In this document: positions 36,994 to 44,597 of the stretch, piece by piece
Layout: each line of letters opens with the position of its first letter
How positions within the stretch are numbered: position 1 is the stretch's first letter
Origin: Roseovarius sp. THAF27
GTDB lineage: Bacteria > Pseudomonadota > Alphaproteobacteria > Rhodobacterales > Rhodobacteraceae
NCBI RefSeq assembly: GCF_009363655.1
Contig: NZ_CP045393.1
Location: 1,550,001 to 1,614,000, forward strand
Direction: 5' to 3'
Length of the DNA: 64,000 nt
The notes under the pieces: generated by a model
Told to the model about the DNA's origin: nothing
Databases searched by the model: none
The model's input: the letters and a program-made list of their open reading frames with translations, nothing else
Program-made: the position numbers and the translations under genes

Positions 36994-37017
36994 TAAATCG
37001 CGGCGATATGCCTGCGC

Positions 37018-37662
37018 TTACTTGTCTTCGCTCTCGTCGTCCGAGCCGGCGTCGTCCGACGCGGTCTCTTCCTCGACGGCTTCGGCGATGTGCTCATCCT
37101 CGGAGGCGGCGGCGCCGATGTCGTCGAAAAGCTCGGCGATCTCGAAATCGGCGGCTTCCTCTTCCTCGGCGGCCACGTCCTGGATGGTGCGGCCCGACGC
37201 CTGAAGCTCGGCCTCTTCGGGCGAGCGGGCGACGTTGAGGACGATATGCGCCTCGACCTCGGGGTGCAGGTGCACCTCGACGTCATGCAGGCCCAGCGTC
37301 TTGATCGGCTGACGGATCAGGACCTGCTTGCGGTCGACCGAGTAGCCTTCCTCGGTGGCGACGGCGGCGGCGTCACGGGTCGAGACCGAGCCGTAGAGGT
37401 TGCCGCCATCGGAGGCCTGGCGAATCACGATGAACTTCTGGCCGTCGAGACGGGACGCCAGGGCCTCGGCCTCTTTCTTGGAGTCCAGATTGCGCGCCTC
37501 GAGCTGGGCTTTCTGCTCTTCGAAGGAGGCGATGTTCTCTTTAGAGGCGGTCAGCGCCTTGCCTTGCAGCAGCAGGTAGTTGCGGGCGAAGCCGGGCTTC
37601 ACCTCGACCACATCGCCCATCTGGCCCAGCTTGGCCACGCGTTCGAGAAGGATGACTTGCAT
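37018..37662 (-). CDS. rplI: 50S ribosomal protein L9 (bL9), long acidic C-terminus
   Basis: A 214-residue bL9. The N-terminal domain has the signature [21 protein letters not shown]. The connecting helix and C-terminal domain (to about residue 148) are normal. After that there is a ~65-residue acidic tail rich in Glu/Asp/Ala, longer than the ~150-residue E. coli protein. Such tails are frequent in alphaproteobacterial L9. It lies 12 bp downstream of rpsR. Confidence 0.96.
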   Translation of the reverse strand: MQVILLERVAKLGQMGDVVEVKPGFARNYLLLQGKALTASKENIASFEEQKAQLEARNLDSKKEAEALASRLDGQKFIVIRQASDGGNLYGSVSTRDAAAVATEEGYSVDRKQVLIRQPIKTLGLHDVEVHLHPEVEAHIVLNVARSPEEAELQASGRTIQDVAAEEEEAADFEIAELFDDIGAAASEDEHIAEAVEEETASDDAGSDDESEDK

Positions 37663-37674
37663 GGGTCTTTCTCC

Positions 37675-37902
37675 TTATTTCACGGCGTAGGGCAGCAGGG
37701 CGAGGAAGCGGGCGCGCTTAATGGCGCGGGCCAGTTCACGCTGCTTCTTGGCCGAGACGGCGGTGATACGGGAGGGCACGATCTTGCCACGCTCGGAAAT
37801 GTAGCGTTGCAGCAGCTTGGTGTCCTTGTAGTCGATCTTGGGTGCATCGTCGCCCGAGAAGGGGCAGACCTTGCGGCGACGGAAAAACGGTTTTGCAGCC
37901 AT
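37675..37902 (-). CDS. rpsR: 30S ribosomal protein S18 (bS18)
   Basis: A 75-residue protein with [35 protein letters not shown] and [10 protein letters not shown], the S18 core. It lies between rpsF and rplI in the usual operon. Confidence 0.97.
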   Translation of the reverse strand: MAAKPFFRRRKVCPFSGDDAPKIDYKDTKLLQRYISERGKIVPSRITAVSAKKQRELARAIKRARFLALLPYAVK

Positions 37903-37928
37903 GGGTTAGTGTCCTTTCTTCAAGCCGA

Positions 37929-38285
37929 TCAGGGGCGACGTTCGCGGCGGTCGCCACGCTCGTCACGTTTCTGCATCTGGACCGAGGGGCCTTCCTCGTG
38001 TTCGTCGACCCGGACGGTCAGAACGCGCATCACGTCCTCGTGCAGGCGCATCAGGCGTTCCATTTCCTGCACGGCTTCCGACGGGGCGTCGGTGCGCAGG
38101 AAGGCATAGTGGCCCTTGCGGTTCTTGTTGATCTTGTAGGCCATCGTCTTGACGCCCCAGTACTCGGATTCGACGATCTTGCCGCCGTTATCCGTGATCA
38201 CGGTGCTGAAATGTTCGACAAGGCCTTCGGCTTGCGTGTTGGACAAGTCCTGACGCGAGATAAAAACATGCTCGTAGAGCGGCAT
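37929..38285 (-). CDS. rpsF: 30S ribosomal protein S6 (bS6)
   Basis: A 118-residue protein starting M-P-L-Y-E-H-V-F-I-S-R-Q. S6 features include G-G-K-I-V-E-S-E-Y-W-G-V-K-T-M-A-Y-K-I-N-K-N and an Arg/Asp/Glu-rich tail. S6 binds 16S rRNA with S18. It leads the operon and has a well-formed promoter 107 bp upstream. Confidence 0.97.
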   Translation of the reverse strand: MPLYEHVFISRQDLSNTQAEGLVEHFSTVITDNGGKIVESEYWGVKTMAYKINKNRKGHYAFLRTDAPSEAVQEMERLMRLHEDVMRVLTVRVDEHEEGPSVQMQKRDERGDRRERRP

Positions 38286-38392
38286 GTGGATTCCACTTCT
38301 GTCTGGGCGCATTTCAAAGGCGGGCCTTGGATCCTTTCACGGCCCGTCCACGAGAGACTGCGCGGTTCGATATACGTGCGAAAGGAAGTGGG

Positions 38393-38421
38393 CGTATACG
38401 ACGCATCCCTGCGCTTGGCAA
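38393..38421 (-). promoter_or_regulatory. Promoter of rpsF operon
   Basis: On the minus strand TTGCCA (38421-38416), a 17-bp spacer and TATACG (38398-38393). The 107-nt distance to the rpsF ATG leaves a leader in which ribosomal-protein autoregulation could act. Confidence 0.65.
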
Positions 38422-38542
38422 GGGGCGTTGGCCGCCGCGAAATTGCCCGCGCTCTGCCCTGATGCAGCCGAGGGTCTGCCGCATTTTGGTCGCGATTGCT
38501 GCGCAGGCTGGCCTTGACACCGAACCGGGCAAGGACAGGCCT

Positions 38543-39028
38543 ATGACACATGCACTCGACGCGCGCTTTCAGAGCACCAGAACGGCAGACGACAGCGCGG
38601 TGGCCGATGCCCCCGAAGGCGCGGCGCGCCGGGCGCTGACCGCATTCGCCGGGGCGGCGCTCTGCATGTCGGCGGGGGGGCTGTGGCTGATGCCGTCCGA
38701 GGATGCGGCGATGCAGCTGATCAAGCTTCTGGCCTCGGTCGTGTTGCTGCTGGGCGGGCTGATCCTGTTCAACGGCCTGAACCGCGAGGCGCCCGGGCCC
38801 GAGGTGCAGATCGACCCGGTGAAGCGCCAGCTGCGGGTCTATGAATACGACGCCAAGGGCCGTTCGACCCTGAAAACCTGCCACGACATCGACGCGCTGC
38901 AGGAGCTTTCCGTCAACCGGCGCAAGTTGCGGGCCCGCGATGCGTCCGGCGTTCTGGTGCTGGAAATGCCGCTCGGCTCGGACGAGGAGGCCAGCGCCAT
39001 CCGCAGCGCAATGCCGCGCTCCAGCTGA
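38543..39028 (+). CDS. Conserved membrane protein of unknown function
   Basis: A 161-residue protein. Two hydrophobic segments (about 31-50 and 58-79) form a hairpin in the membrane, and a C-terminal soluble part of ~80 residues has V-Q-I-D-P-V-K-R-Q-L-R-V-Y-E-Y-D and a D-A-S-G-V-L-V-L-E-M strand. This resembles small bPH-type or DUF domains but no family is certain. It is divergent from the rpsF operon; the ATG at 38543 has AAGGA upstream. Confidence 0.65.
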   Translation: MTHALDARFQSTRTADDSAVADAPEGAARRALTAFAGAALCMSAGGLWLMPSEDAAMQLIKLLASVVLLLGGLILFNGLNREAPGPEVQIDPVKRQLRVYEYDAKGRSTLKTCHDIDALQELSVNRRKLRARDASGVLVLEMPLGSDEEASAIRSAMPRSS

Positions 39029-39160
39029 CACTGGGCCCGCCCGCGCCGGGCGGGGCTGTTCATCGCTCCACACGAAATGTTCAATTCTTGCGCCTTGCGT
39101 GATGCGTCAAATGCATCATCTTCCGTCGGGATATTCAACGCACCACGGAAGGAGCACTTC

Positions 39161-39739
39161 ATGAAATCCATCGCATTCGCGACCTCGATGGCCCTTGCGG
39201 GCCTCGGCACTGCCGCACTGGCCGCGCCGGAGCAATACAACCTGGACCCCAGCCACAGCCAGGTGGTGTTCACCTACGAGCACCTGGGCTTTTCGACCAC
39301 CTACAACGTTTTCACCGGGTTCGAGGGCGAGATCATGTTCGATCAGGAAGACCCGGCGAATTCCAGCGTCTCGGTCTCGATCCCTGTGATGTCGATGTAT
39401 ACCGGCTGGGAAAAGCGGCTGGAGCACTTCATGGGCGATGACTTTTTCGGTGCGGAAGAGGGCGACATGATCACGTTTACCTCGACCGGCATCGAGGTGA
39501 CCGGCGACACGACCGCCGAGATCACCGGCGACCTGACGATGAATGGCGTGACCAAATCGGTCGTGCTGGACGCTGAACTGAACAAGGCCGATGCGCACCC
39601 GATGCAGGAAAGGCAGTGGGCGGGGTTCGATGCCACGACAACTCTGATGCGCTCGGATTACGGGCTGGACTATGCCGCGCCGGCAGTCAGCGACGAGGTT
39701 CAGGTGATGATCTCGATCGAGGCCGAGAAGGCGGAATAA
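39161..39739 (+). CDS. YceI family periplasmic lipid-binding protein
   Basis: A 192-residue secreted lipocalin-like protein. Signal peptide residues 1-21 ends A-A-L-A. The YceI core has Y-N-L-D-P-S-H-S-Q-V-V-F, F-S-T-T-Y-N-V-F-T-G-F-E-G and I-T-G-D-L-T-M-N-G-V-T-K-S-V-V-L-D. Family members bind polyisoprenoid or quinone-like lipids. GGAAGGAG lies 6 bp before the ATG. A cytochrome b561-YceI fusion lies next, in convergent orientation. Confidence 0.92.
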   Translation: MKSIAFATSMALAGLGTAALAAPEQYNLDPSHSQVVFTYEHLGFSTTYNVFTGFEGEIMFDQEDPANSSVSVSIPVMSMYTGWEKRLEHFMGDDFFGAEEGDMITFTSTGIEVTGDTTAEITGDLTMNGVTKSVVLDAELNKADAHPMQERQWAGFDATTTLMRSDYGLDYAAPAVSDEVQVMISIEAEKAE

Positions 39740-39764
39740 GCCTGCAGGTCATTCCAGTACGGCC

Positions 39765-39795
39765 AAGGCCCGCATCCGAGGATGCGGGCCTTTTT
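39765..39795 (+). terminator. Intrinsic terminator after the YceI gene
   Basis: AAGGCCCGCATCC and GGATGCGGGCCTT pair around a minimal loop and are followed by TTT. Thirteen perfect base pairs. Confidence 0.9.
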
Positions 39796-39818
39796 CATGC
39801 GTGCGGGTGGTTGGGGAG

Positions 39819-39839
39819 GTCCCGGGTCAAGCCCGGGAC
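39819..39839 (+). repeat. GTCCCGGG-type short palindrome (R8)
   Basis: GTCCCGGG, loop TCAAG, CCCGGGAC; 16 bp before the 3' end of the cytochrome fusion gene. Confidence 0.9.
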
Positions 39840-39855
39840 GGGGGGTGACTTGGCC

Positions 39856-41139
39856 TTATCGTTCGGCGGTAAGCTCGAAGCGGATATCGACCGAGGCGCC
39901 GACATTGCCCTCACTTTGTCCGCCGACCCCGAAATCGCGCCGGTCCACGGTCAGCCCGCCCGAGGCGGTGGCGGTGTCGGCGTCGATGGTAAGCTCGAAG
40001 GGCATTTCGACCGGAACGGAGTTGTCCTTGATCGTCAGCGTGCCGGTGGCGACATGCCCGGCGTCGCGCGAGACAATGTCGGCAGAGAAGGTGGCCGTGG
40101 GATGGTCTTCGGCAGCGAGGTAGTCGGAGCCCTTGGCGTCGCTGGTCACCGAGCCGAGCGTGAGCGAGGCGATGGTGACGGTCACGTCGACGGTGCCGTG
40201 TTTGCCGTCGCTGTCGGCGGTCTCGTCATAGACGATGTCGGCGGTCCAGTCCTCGAATTGGCCCGTCACCTCGGAGCCCATCTGGACCACTGTCAGGCCA
40301 AGCGTGCCGTCGGTGACGGTCCAGGCGTTCTCGGCGGTCCCGGCTGGGGCGGTGGTGTCGGCGCTTTCGGTCTCTGCGCCGGCGGTCTCGGCGGCCGGTT
40401 CGGCGGTGTCGGCCCCGGCGCTCTGCGCGGGTTCGGTTTCGTGCGGGAAATAGCCCGATGCGCTCCCCATGCCCAGGGCGGCGGCCCAGATCACCAGCGC
40501 GGCGACGGCGGGAAGGACATGCCCCGGCTGACGCACCGTCGGCTCCGCCGTGGTGCGACCCGGCAGCATCCGGCGCAGGGTGGCGTCGCGGTCGATCACG
40601 TGGTGTTTCAGGGCCCCGGCGACATGGGCGGCGAGGCTGATCCACAGCACCCAGTTCAGGATATAGTGCAGGGAGGCGAAGGTATGAGCCAGGCTGTCAT
40701 TCTTGGGCACGAAGGGCAGCGATTGCCCGAACGGCCACCAGATGGGCGCGAAGCCGGTGGTGGCCGCATGGTGGATCCAGCCGGTCAGCGGCACGGCCAC
40801 CAGAGAGCCGTAGAGCAGCCAGTGCACCGTTTCGGCGGCCCGTGCCTCGACCGGCTTGTCGCCATTCAGCAGGCCGGGCTTGGTCTGGCCCATGGCCCAG
40901 AGGATGCGCAGCACGGCCACGAAGAAGACCGTGACGCCGATGGTCTTGTGCAGCGAGAACAGGAAGGCCGCGCGCGAGACGTCGGCGTCGGTGGTGGCGA
41001 TGTCCGGGTTGCGGACCGCATGGGCGAGGTCGTTGGCGATAAGACCGAGCGGAATGGCCGAGAGAATCAGTAGCGCGGTCAGCCAGTGGAAGGTCTTGGT
41101 AACGGCACCGTAACGGTCGTGCGCATTGGCGAGGGGCAT
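39856..41139 (-). CDS. Cytochrome b561-YceI fusion protein
   Basis: A 427-residue two-part protein. Residues 1-~180 are a four-helix cytochrome b561 (CybB type) with haem-ligand histidines in K-T-F-H-W-L-T-A, F-S-L-H-K-T-I-G, H-W-L-L-Y and L-A-A-H-V-A-G-A-L-K-H-H. A fifth hydrophobic segment (about 210-230) and an Ala/Glu/Thr-rich linker follow. Residues ~270-427 are a YceI domain (I-Y-V-D-E-T type start, T-G-T-L-T-I-K-D-N-S-V-P-V and a V-D-R-R-D-F-G-V-G strand). The fusion ties a membrane quinol-like oxidoreductase to a periplasmic lipid-binding module. Confidence 0.88.
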   Translation of the reverse strand: MPLANAHDRYGAVTKTFHWLTALLILSAIPLGLIANDLAHAVRNPDIATTDADVSRAAFLFSLHKTIGVTVFFVAVLRILWAMGQTKPGLLNGDKPVEARAAETVHWLLYGSLVAVPLTGWIHHAATTGFAPIWWPFGQSLPFVPKNDSLAHTFASLHYILNWVLWISLAAHVAGALKHHVIDRDATLRRMLPGRTTAEPTVRQPGHVLPAVAALVIWAAALGMGSASGYFPHETEPAQSAGADTAEPAAETAGAETESADTTAPAGTAENAWTVTDGTLGLTVVQMGSEVTGQFEDWTADIVYDETADSDGKHGTVDVTVTIASLTLGSVTSDAKGSDYLAAEDHPTATFSADIVSRDAGHVATGTLTIKDNSVPVEMPFELTIDADTATASGGLTVDRRDFGVGGQSEGNVGASVDIRFELTAER

Positions 41140-41314
41140 GGTGAAGGCTCTGCTGTGTCGGAAACTTTGGCAGCAATCTAGCCGAGCGCGGGGCAGGGGC
41201 AATGATAGCCTGCGCACAGGGGACGTGCGGATGGGTCGGTTTTTCGGCCCGCGTCATTGCACCGCCCGACGCGTCACGCTATCCGGGTGCGATGAATGGG
41301 AGGGTTCACGCATC

Positions 41315-42259
41315 ATGAGCAAGGCATTCGTATTTCCCGGGCAGGGCGCGCAGACGGTCGGGATGGGCAAGGCGCTGGCCGATGCCTATCCGGCGGCAAG
41401 GGCCGTGTTCGACGAGGTCGACGACGCACTGGGCGAAAAGCTGAGCGCGCTGATCTGGGAGGGCGACCAGGAGACGCTGACACTCACGCAGAACGCGCAG
41501 CCGGCGCTGATGGCCACGTCGCTGGCCGCGATGCGGGCGCTGGAGGCCGAGGGCGTGGGCATCGAGGCCGCGTCGCTGGTGGCGGGGCATTCGCTGGGCG
41601 AATATTCCGCGCTGGCCGCTGCCGGGGCGCTGAGCATCCGCGACTGTGCGCGCCTGTTGCGCACAAGGGGCCAGGCGATGCAGGCCGCCGTGCCGGTGGG
41701 TGAAGGCGCAATGGCCGCGATCCTGGGGCTGGATTTCGCCACGGTGAGCGAGGTGGCCGAGGCCGCCGCCGCGAATGGCGGCGTGGTGCAGGCCGCTAAT
41801 GACAACGATCCGGCGCAGGTGGTGGTCTCGGGCCATGCTGCCGCAGTGGAAAAAGCGGTGGAGCTGGCCAAGGAAAAGGGCGCCAAGCGAGCGATGTTGC
41901 TGCCGGTCAGTGCGCCGTTCCATTCCGCGCTGATGGCGCCTGCCGCCGATGCGATGGCCGCCGCCCTGTCGGAGGTCACGATCAAGGCGCCGCGCGTGCC
42001 TGTGGTCGCCAACGTGACGGCCGGCGCGGTGCAGGATCCGGCCAAGATACGCGAGCTGTTGGTCAAGCAGGTGACGGGATCGGTGCGCTGGCGCGAGTCG
42101 GTTGAATACATGGGCGCGCAAGGTGTCGACGATATCTGGGAAATCGGCGCGGGCAAGGCGCTCATTGGCATGGTCCGCCGGATCAACCGCGACATCGCCA
42201 CCCGTGCGGTCGGCACGCCCGAGGACGTGACAGCGGCCGCGGAGTCGATGGCCGGCTGA
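41315..42259 (+). CDS. fabD: Malonyl-CoA:ACP transacylase
   Basis: A 314-residue FabD that loads malonate onto ACP. The N-terminus F-V-F-P-G-Q-G-A-Q and the nucleophile elbow G-H-S-L-G-E-Y-S (Ser93) are intact, as is the late P-V-S-A-P-F-H-S-A-L-M (catalytic His). The ATG at 41315 matches the family start; GGAGG lies somewhat far upstream. fabG follows after a palindrome pair. Confidence 0.97.
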   Translation: MSKAFVFPGQGAQTVGMGKALADAYPAARAVFDEVDDALGEKLSALIWEGDQETLTLTQNAQPALMATSLAAMRALEAEGVGIEAASLVAGHSLGEYSALAAAGALSIRDCARLLRTRGQAMQAAVPVGEGAMAAILGLDFATVSEVAEAAAANGGVVQAANDNDPAQVVVSGHAAAVEKAVELAKEKGAKRAMLLPVSAPFHSALMAPAADAMAAALSEVTIKAPRVPVVANVTAGAVQDPAKIRELLVKQVTGSVRWRESVEYMGAQGVDDIWEIGAGKALIGMVRRINRDIATRAVGTPEDVTAAAESMAG

Positions 42260-42267
42260 GCCGGGAC

Positions 42268-42288
42268 CAAGAAAATGGGATTTTCTTG
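42268..42288. repeat. 21-bp palindrome, first of a pair (fabD-fabG)
   Basis: CAAGAAAAT, GGG, ATTTTCTTG: perfect 9-base arms, 8 bp after the fabD stop. Confidence 0.92.
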
Positions 42289-42289
42289 T

Positions 42290-42314
42290 CAAATTTCTTT
42301 GTGAAAGAAATTTG
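42290..42314. repeat. 25-bp palindrome, second of a pair (fabD-fabG)
   Basis: CAAATTTCTTT, GTG, AAAGAAATTTG: perfect 11-base arms. It is followed by GCGCCAGAC, comparable to the flank of the pair at 3951-4004. Confidence 0.92.
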
Positions 42315-42340
42315 GCGCCAGACGAGAAGGAACAAGACAT

Positions 42341-43078
42341 ATGTTCGACCTGACGGGAAAGACAGCGCTGGTGACCGGCGCATCGGGAGGCATCGGCGGA
42401 GAGATTGCCAAGGTGCTGCACAGTGCAGGGGCAACGGTGGGCCTGTCGGGCACGCGGGTCGAGCCGCTGGAGGCGCTGGCGGGCGAGCTGGGCGAGCGGG
42501 CGCATGTGCTGCCCTGCAACCTGAGCGACCCGGAGGCGGTGGACGCGCTGCCGAAACAGGCCGCCGAGGCCATGGGCAGCGTCGACATCCTGGTGAACAA
42601 TGCGGGGATCACCCGCGACCAGATCTTCATGCGCATGTCGGACGAAGAGTGGCAGAACGTGATCGACGTGAACCTGACGGCTACCATGCGCCTCTGCCGG
42701 GGCGTGATGCGTCCGATGATGAAGGCGCGCTGGGGGCGGATCATCAACATCAGTTCGATCGTGGGCGCGACGGGCAACCCCGGCCAGGTGAACTATGCCG
42801 CTTCAAAGGCCGGGATGGTGGGCATGACCAAGTCCATCGCCTATGAGGTGGCCAGCCGCGGGATCACCGCCAACGCGGTTGCACCCGGCTTCATCGCCAC
42901 GGCGATGACCGAGAAGCTGAGCGACGATCAGAAGGACAAGATCAACGCGCAGATTCCCGCCGCCCGCATGGGCACGCCAGAGGAAATCGCCGCGGCCGTG
43001 CTCTATCTTGCCAGCCCGGAGGCGGGGTATGTCACGGGGGCCACGCTGCACGTGAACGGCGGCATGGCGATGCTCTGA
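42341..43078 (+). CDS. fabG: 3-oxoacyl-[ACP] reductase
   Basis: A 245-residue short-chain dehydrogenase. T-G-A-S-G-G-I-G (NADPH loop), N-N-A-G, the active site S with Y-A-A-S-K-A-G and the C-terminal [13 protein letters not shown] are all typical of FabG. It reduces beta-ketoacyl-ACP in fatty-acid elongation. AGAAGGA lies upstream of the ATG. Confidence 0.97.
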   Translation: MFDLTGKTALVTGASGGIGGEIAKVLHSAGATVGLSGTRVEPLEALAGELGERAHVLPCNLSDPEAVDALPKQAAEAMGSVDILVNNAGITRDQIFMRMSDEEWQNVIDVNLTATMRLCRGVMRPMMKARWGRIINISSIVGATGNPGQVNYAASKAGMVGMTKSIAYEVASRGITANAVAPGFIATAMTEKLSDDQKDKINAQIPAARMGTPEEIAAAVLYLASPEAGYVTGATLHVNGGMAML

Positions 43079-43120
43079 CGCGCCGCCGCGCCGTTACGAA
43101 ACAAGGGCAGGGGAATCCAT

Positions 43121-43148
43121 TTGCCAATCGCGCCGCATATGCTATAGG
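43121..43148 (+). promoter_or_regulatory. Promoter of acpP
   Basis: TTGCCA (43121-43126), a 16-bp spacer and TATAGG (43143-43148). The -35 hexamer is the same as in the rpsF promoter. The start would leave a leader of about 150 nt before acpP. Confidence 0.6.
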
Positions 43149-43167
43149 CGGCGCAGTTTACGCTGGG

Positions 43168-43259
43168 GTAATACTGTATTACTCCGCAAATGCCCGTTAT
43201 ACGGGTCATGCAAGCCGCCCGATACAGGGGCATACTTAGCCGCTTGTCCGGTCGGGCGG
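43168..43259 (+). promoter_or_regulatory. Structured acpP leader
   Basis: Three inverted repeats in 92 bp: GTAATAC-T-GTATTAC (43168-43182), CCCGT-TAT-ACGGG (43193-43205) and CCGCCCGA paired with TCGGGCGG (43215-43222 and 43252-43259). The role is not known; the first could be an operator close to the transcription start. Confidence 0.4.
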
Positions 43260-43307
43260 GGGCACATAAAACGGGCGAATGACCCGGCTGAAGATGAGGA
43301 ACGAAAC

Positions 43308-43541
43308 ATGAGCGATATCGCAGACCGCGTAAAGAAGATCGTGGTGGAACACCTGGGCGTCGAAGAGGACAAGGTCACCGAGAACGCCTCTTTCATTGAC
43401 GACCTGGGCGCGGACAGCCTGGACACGGTCGAACTGGTCATGGCGTTCGAAGAGGAATTCGGCATCGAGATCCCCGATGACGCGGCCGAGAACATCCAGA
43501 CCTTCGGCGATGCGGTGAAGTTCATCAAGGAAGCGTCGTAA
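43308..43541 (+). CDS. acpP: Acyl carrier protein
   Basis: A 77-residue acidic four-helix protein. Phosphopantetheine attachment is at Ser37 in [24 protein letters not shown] and [10 protein letters not shown] are standard ACP helices. It is monocistronic by its own promoter and terminator. Confidence 0.98.
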   Translation: MSDIADRVKKIVVEHLGVEEDKVTENASFIDDLGADSLDTVELVMAFEEEFGIEIPDDAAENIQTFGDAVKFIKEAS

Positions 43542-43570
43542 GCCGCGACGCGCGACAGATTTCAGGAAAG

Positions 43571-43596
43571 GCCCCGCCGCGATGGCGGGGTCTTTT
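43571..43596 (+). terminator. Intrinsic terminator of acpP
   Basis: CCCCGCC, loop GCGAT, GGCGGGG, then TCTTTT. Confidence 0.85.
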
Positions 43597-43732
43597 CGTT
43601 TGCGGGTTAGAAAACTTCGGGAACAGACTGTATCATGCCGATTTGAGACCAGCGTGCCAGGGCCGCCGGTCTAAACAGGGCCGGAGCCTGTACACAAGGC
43701 GGGACCCGCCCGAATCAGAAGGTGACTGACGC

Positions 43733-44476
43733 ATGATCATCTACCCCACCATCGAACTGCACAAAGGCAAATGCGTGTCGCTGACACGCGGTCGTCTCGA
43801 AGAACCCGTCATCTGGCATGTCGACCCTGTCGAGACCGCGAAATCCTTCGTGGCGTCGGGCGCGTCGTGGATGCATGTCACCGACATCGACGCCCTGGCG
43901 GGTCAAGGCGACAACAGCGCGCTGATCGAGCAGATCATCCGCACGGTCGGCATTCCGGTGCAGGTCGGCGGCGGTTTCCGGTCGCGCGACAGCGTCACGA
44001 AATGGATCGACAAGGGCGCGGGCCGTATCGTCGTCGGCACCATGGCCGCCTATGACCCCGACACGCTGCGTGAACTGGCAAAGTTCCATCCCGACCAGAT
44101 CGTGCTGGCTGTCGATATCTTCCAGGGCTCGGTCATGACGGAAGGGTGGCGCACGAAAAGCGCGTTCACGCCAGAAAGCTATATCGCGGCGTTCGACGAC
44201 GCGCCGCTGGCCGGTATCATCCTGACCGATATCGACGCCGATATCGAGGACAGCGACGGCACGCTGGGGGTGATCAGCGGGCTTGCCGGGCTGACCCGGC
44301 ACTCCGTCATCGCGCGCGGCACGGTGCGCAGCGTCGATGACGTGTCGCGCCTGAAATACGTGCCCAACATCTCGGGCACGATGATCGGCCGGGCGCTTCT
44401 GTCGCGCGACGTGTCGCTGCAAGAGGCGCTGGAGGTGGCGCAGGGTGAGCGCGAGCCGGTCGCCGCGTTCCAGTAA
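43733..44476 (+). CDS. HisA-like paralogue (TIM barrel)
   Basis: A 247-residue (beta-alpha)8 protein of the HisA/HisF superfamily. It keeps the phosphate-binding halves G-G-G-F-R-S and I-G-R-A-L and the HisA-like N-terminus. The catalytic base position of HisA (Asp8) is Glu here (Y-P-T-I-E8-L-H-K-G-K-C-V). Asp128 in A-V-D-I-F-Q-G and Thr165 in L-T-D-I-D-A-D keep the second catalytic positions. No his genes are nearby. It lies between acpP and fabF, with its own terminator. I would not equate it with histidine biosynthesis HisA. Confidence 0.75.
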   Translation: MIIYPTIELHKGKCVSLTRGRLEEPVIWHVDPVETAKSFVASGASWMHVTDIDALAGQGDNSALIEQIIRTVGIPVQVGGGFRSRDSVTKWIDKGAGRIVVGTMAAYDPDTLRELAKFHPDQIVLAVDIFQGSVMTEGWRTKSAFTPESYIAAFDDAPLAGIILTDIDADIEDSDGTLGVISGLAGLTRHSVIARGTVRSVDDVSRLKYVPNISGTMIGRALLSRDVSLQEALEVAQGEREPVAAFQ

Positions 44477-44498
44477 GCCGAAGCCCGGGTTCGAAAAA

Positions 44499-44530
44499 GG
44501 GGGCGCGGAAGGCCGCGCCCCCTTGTCGTT
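44499..44530 (+). terminator. Intrinsic terminator after the HisA-like gene
   Basis: GGGGGCGCGG, loop AAGG, CCGCGCCCCC, then TTGTCGTT. Perfect 10-base arms. Confidence 0.8.
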
Positions 44531-44597
44531 GGCCTTGCCCCCGGTGGCCAAGGCGCGGTATGGACACCGACGAAGATAGGACAAGAGGGCAGGTATC

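Larger units (their letters stand above)
36497..37017. other. Gene-free gap with a foldback element
   Basis: This 521-bp stretch begins with about 100 bp of moderate G+C sequence of unknown origin. It then holds the foldback element (36599-36857), one GTCCCGGG-type hairpin, and the terminator of the rplI operon. No coding frame is credible. Confidence 0.7.
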
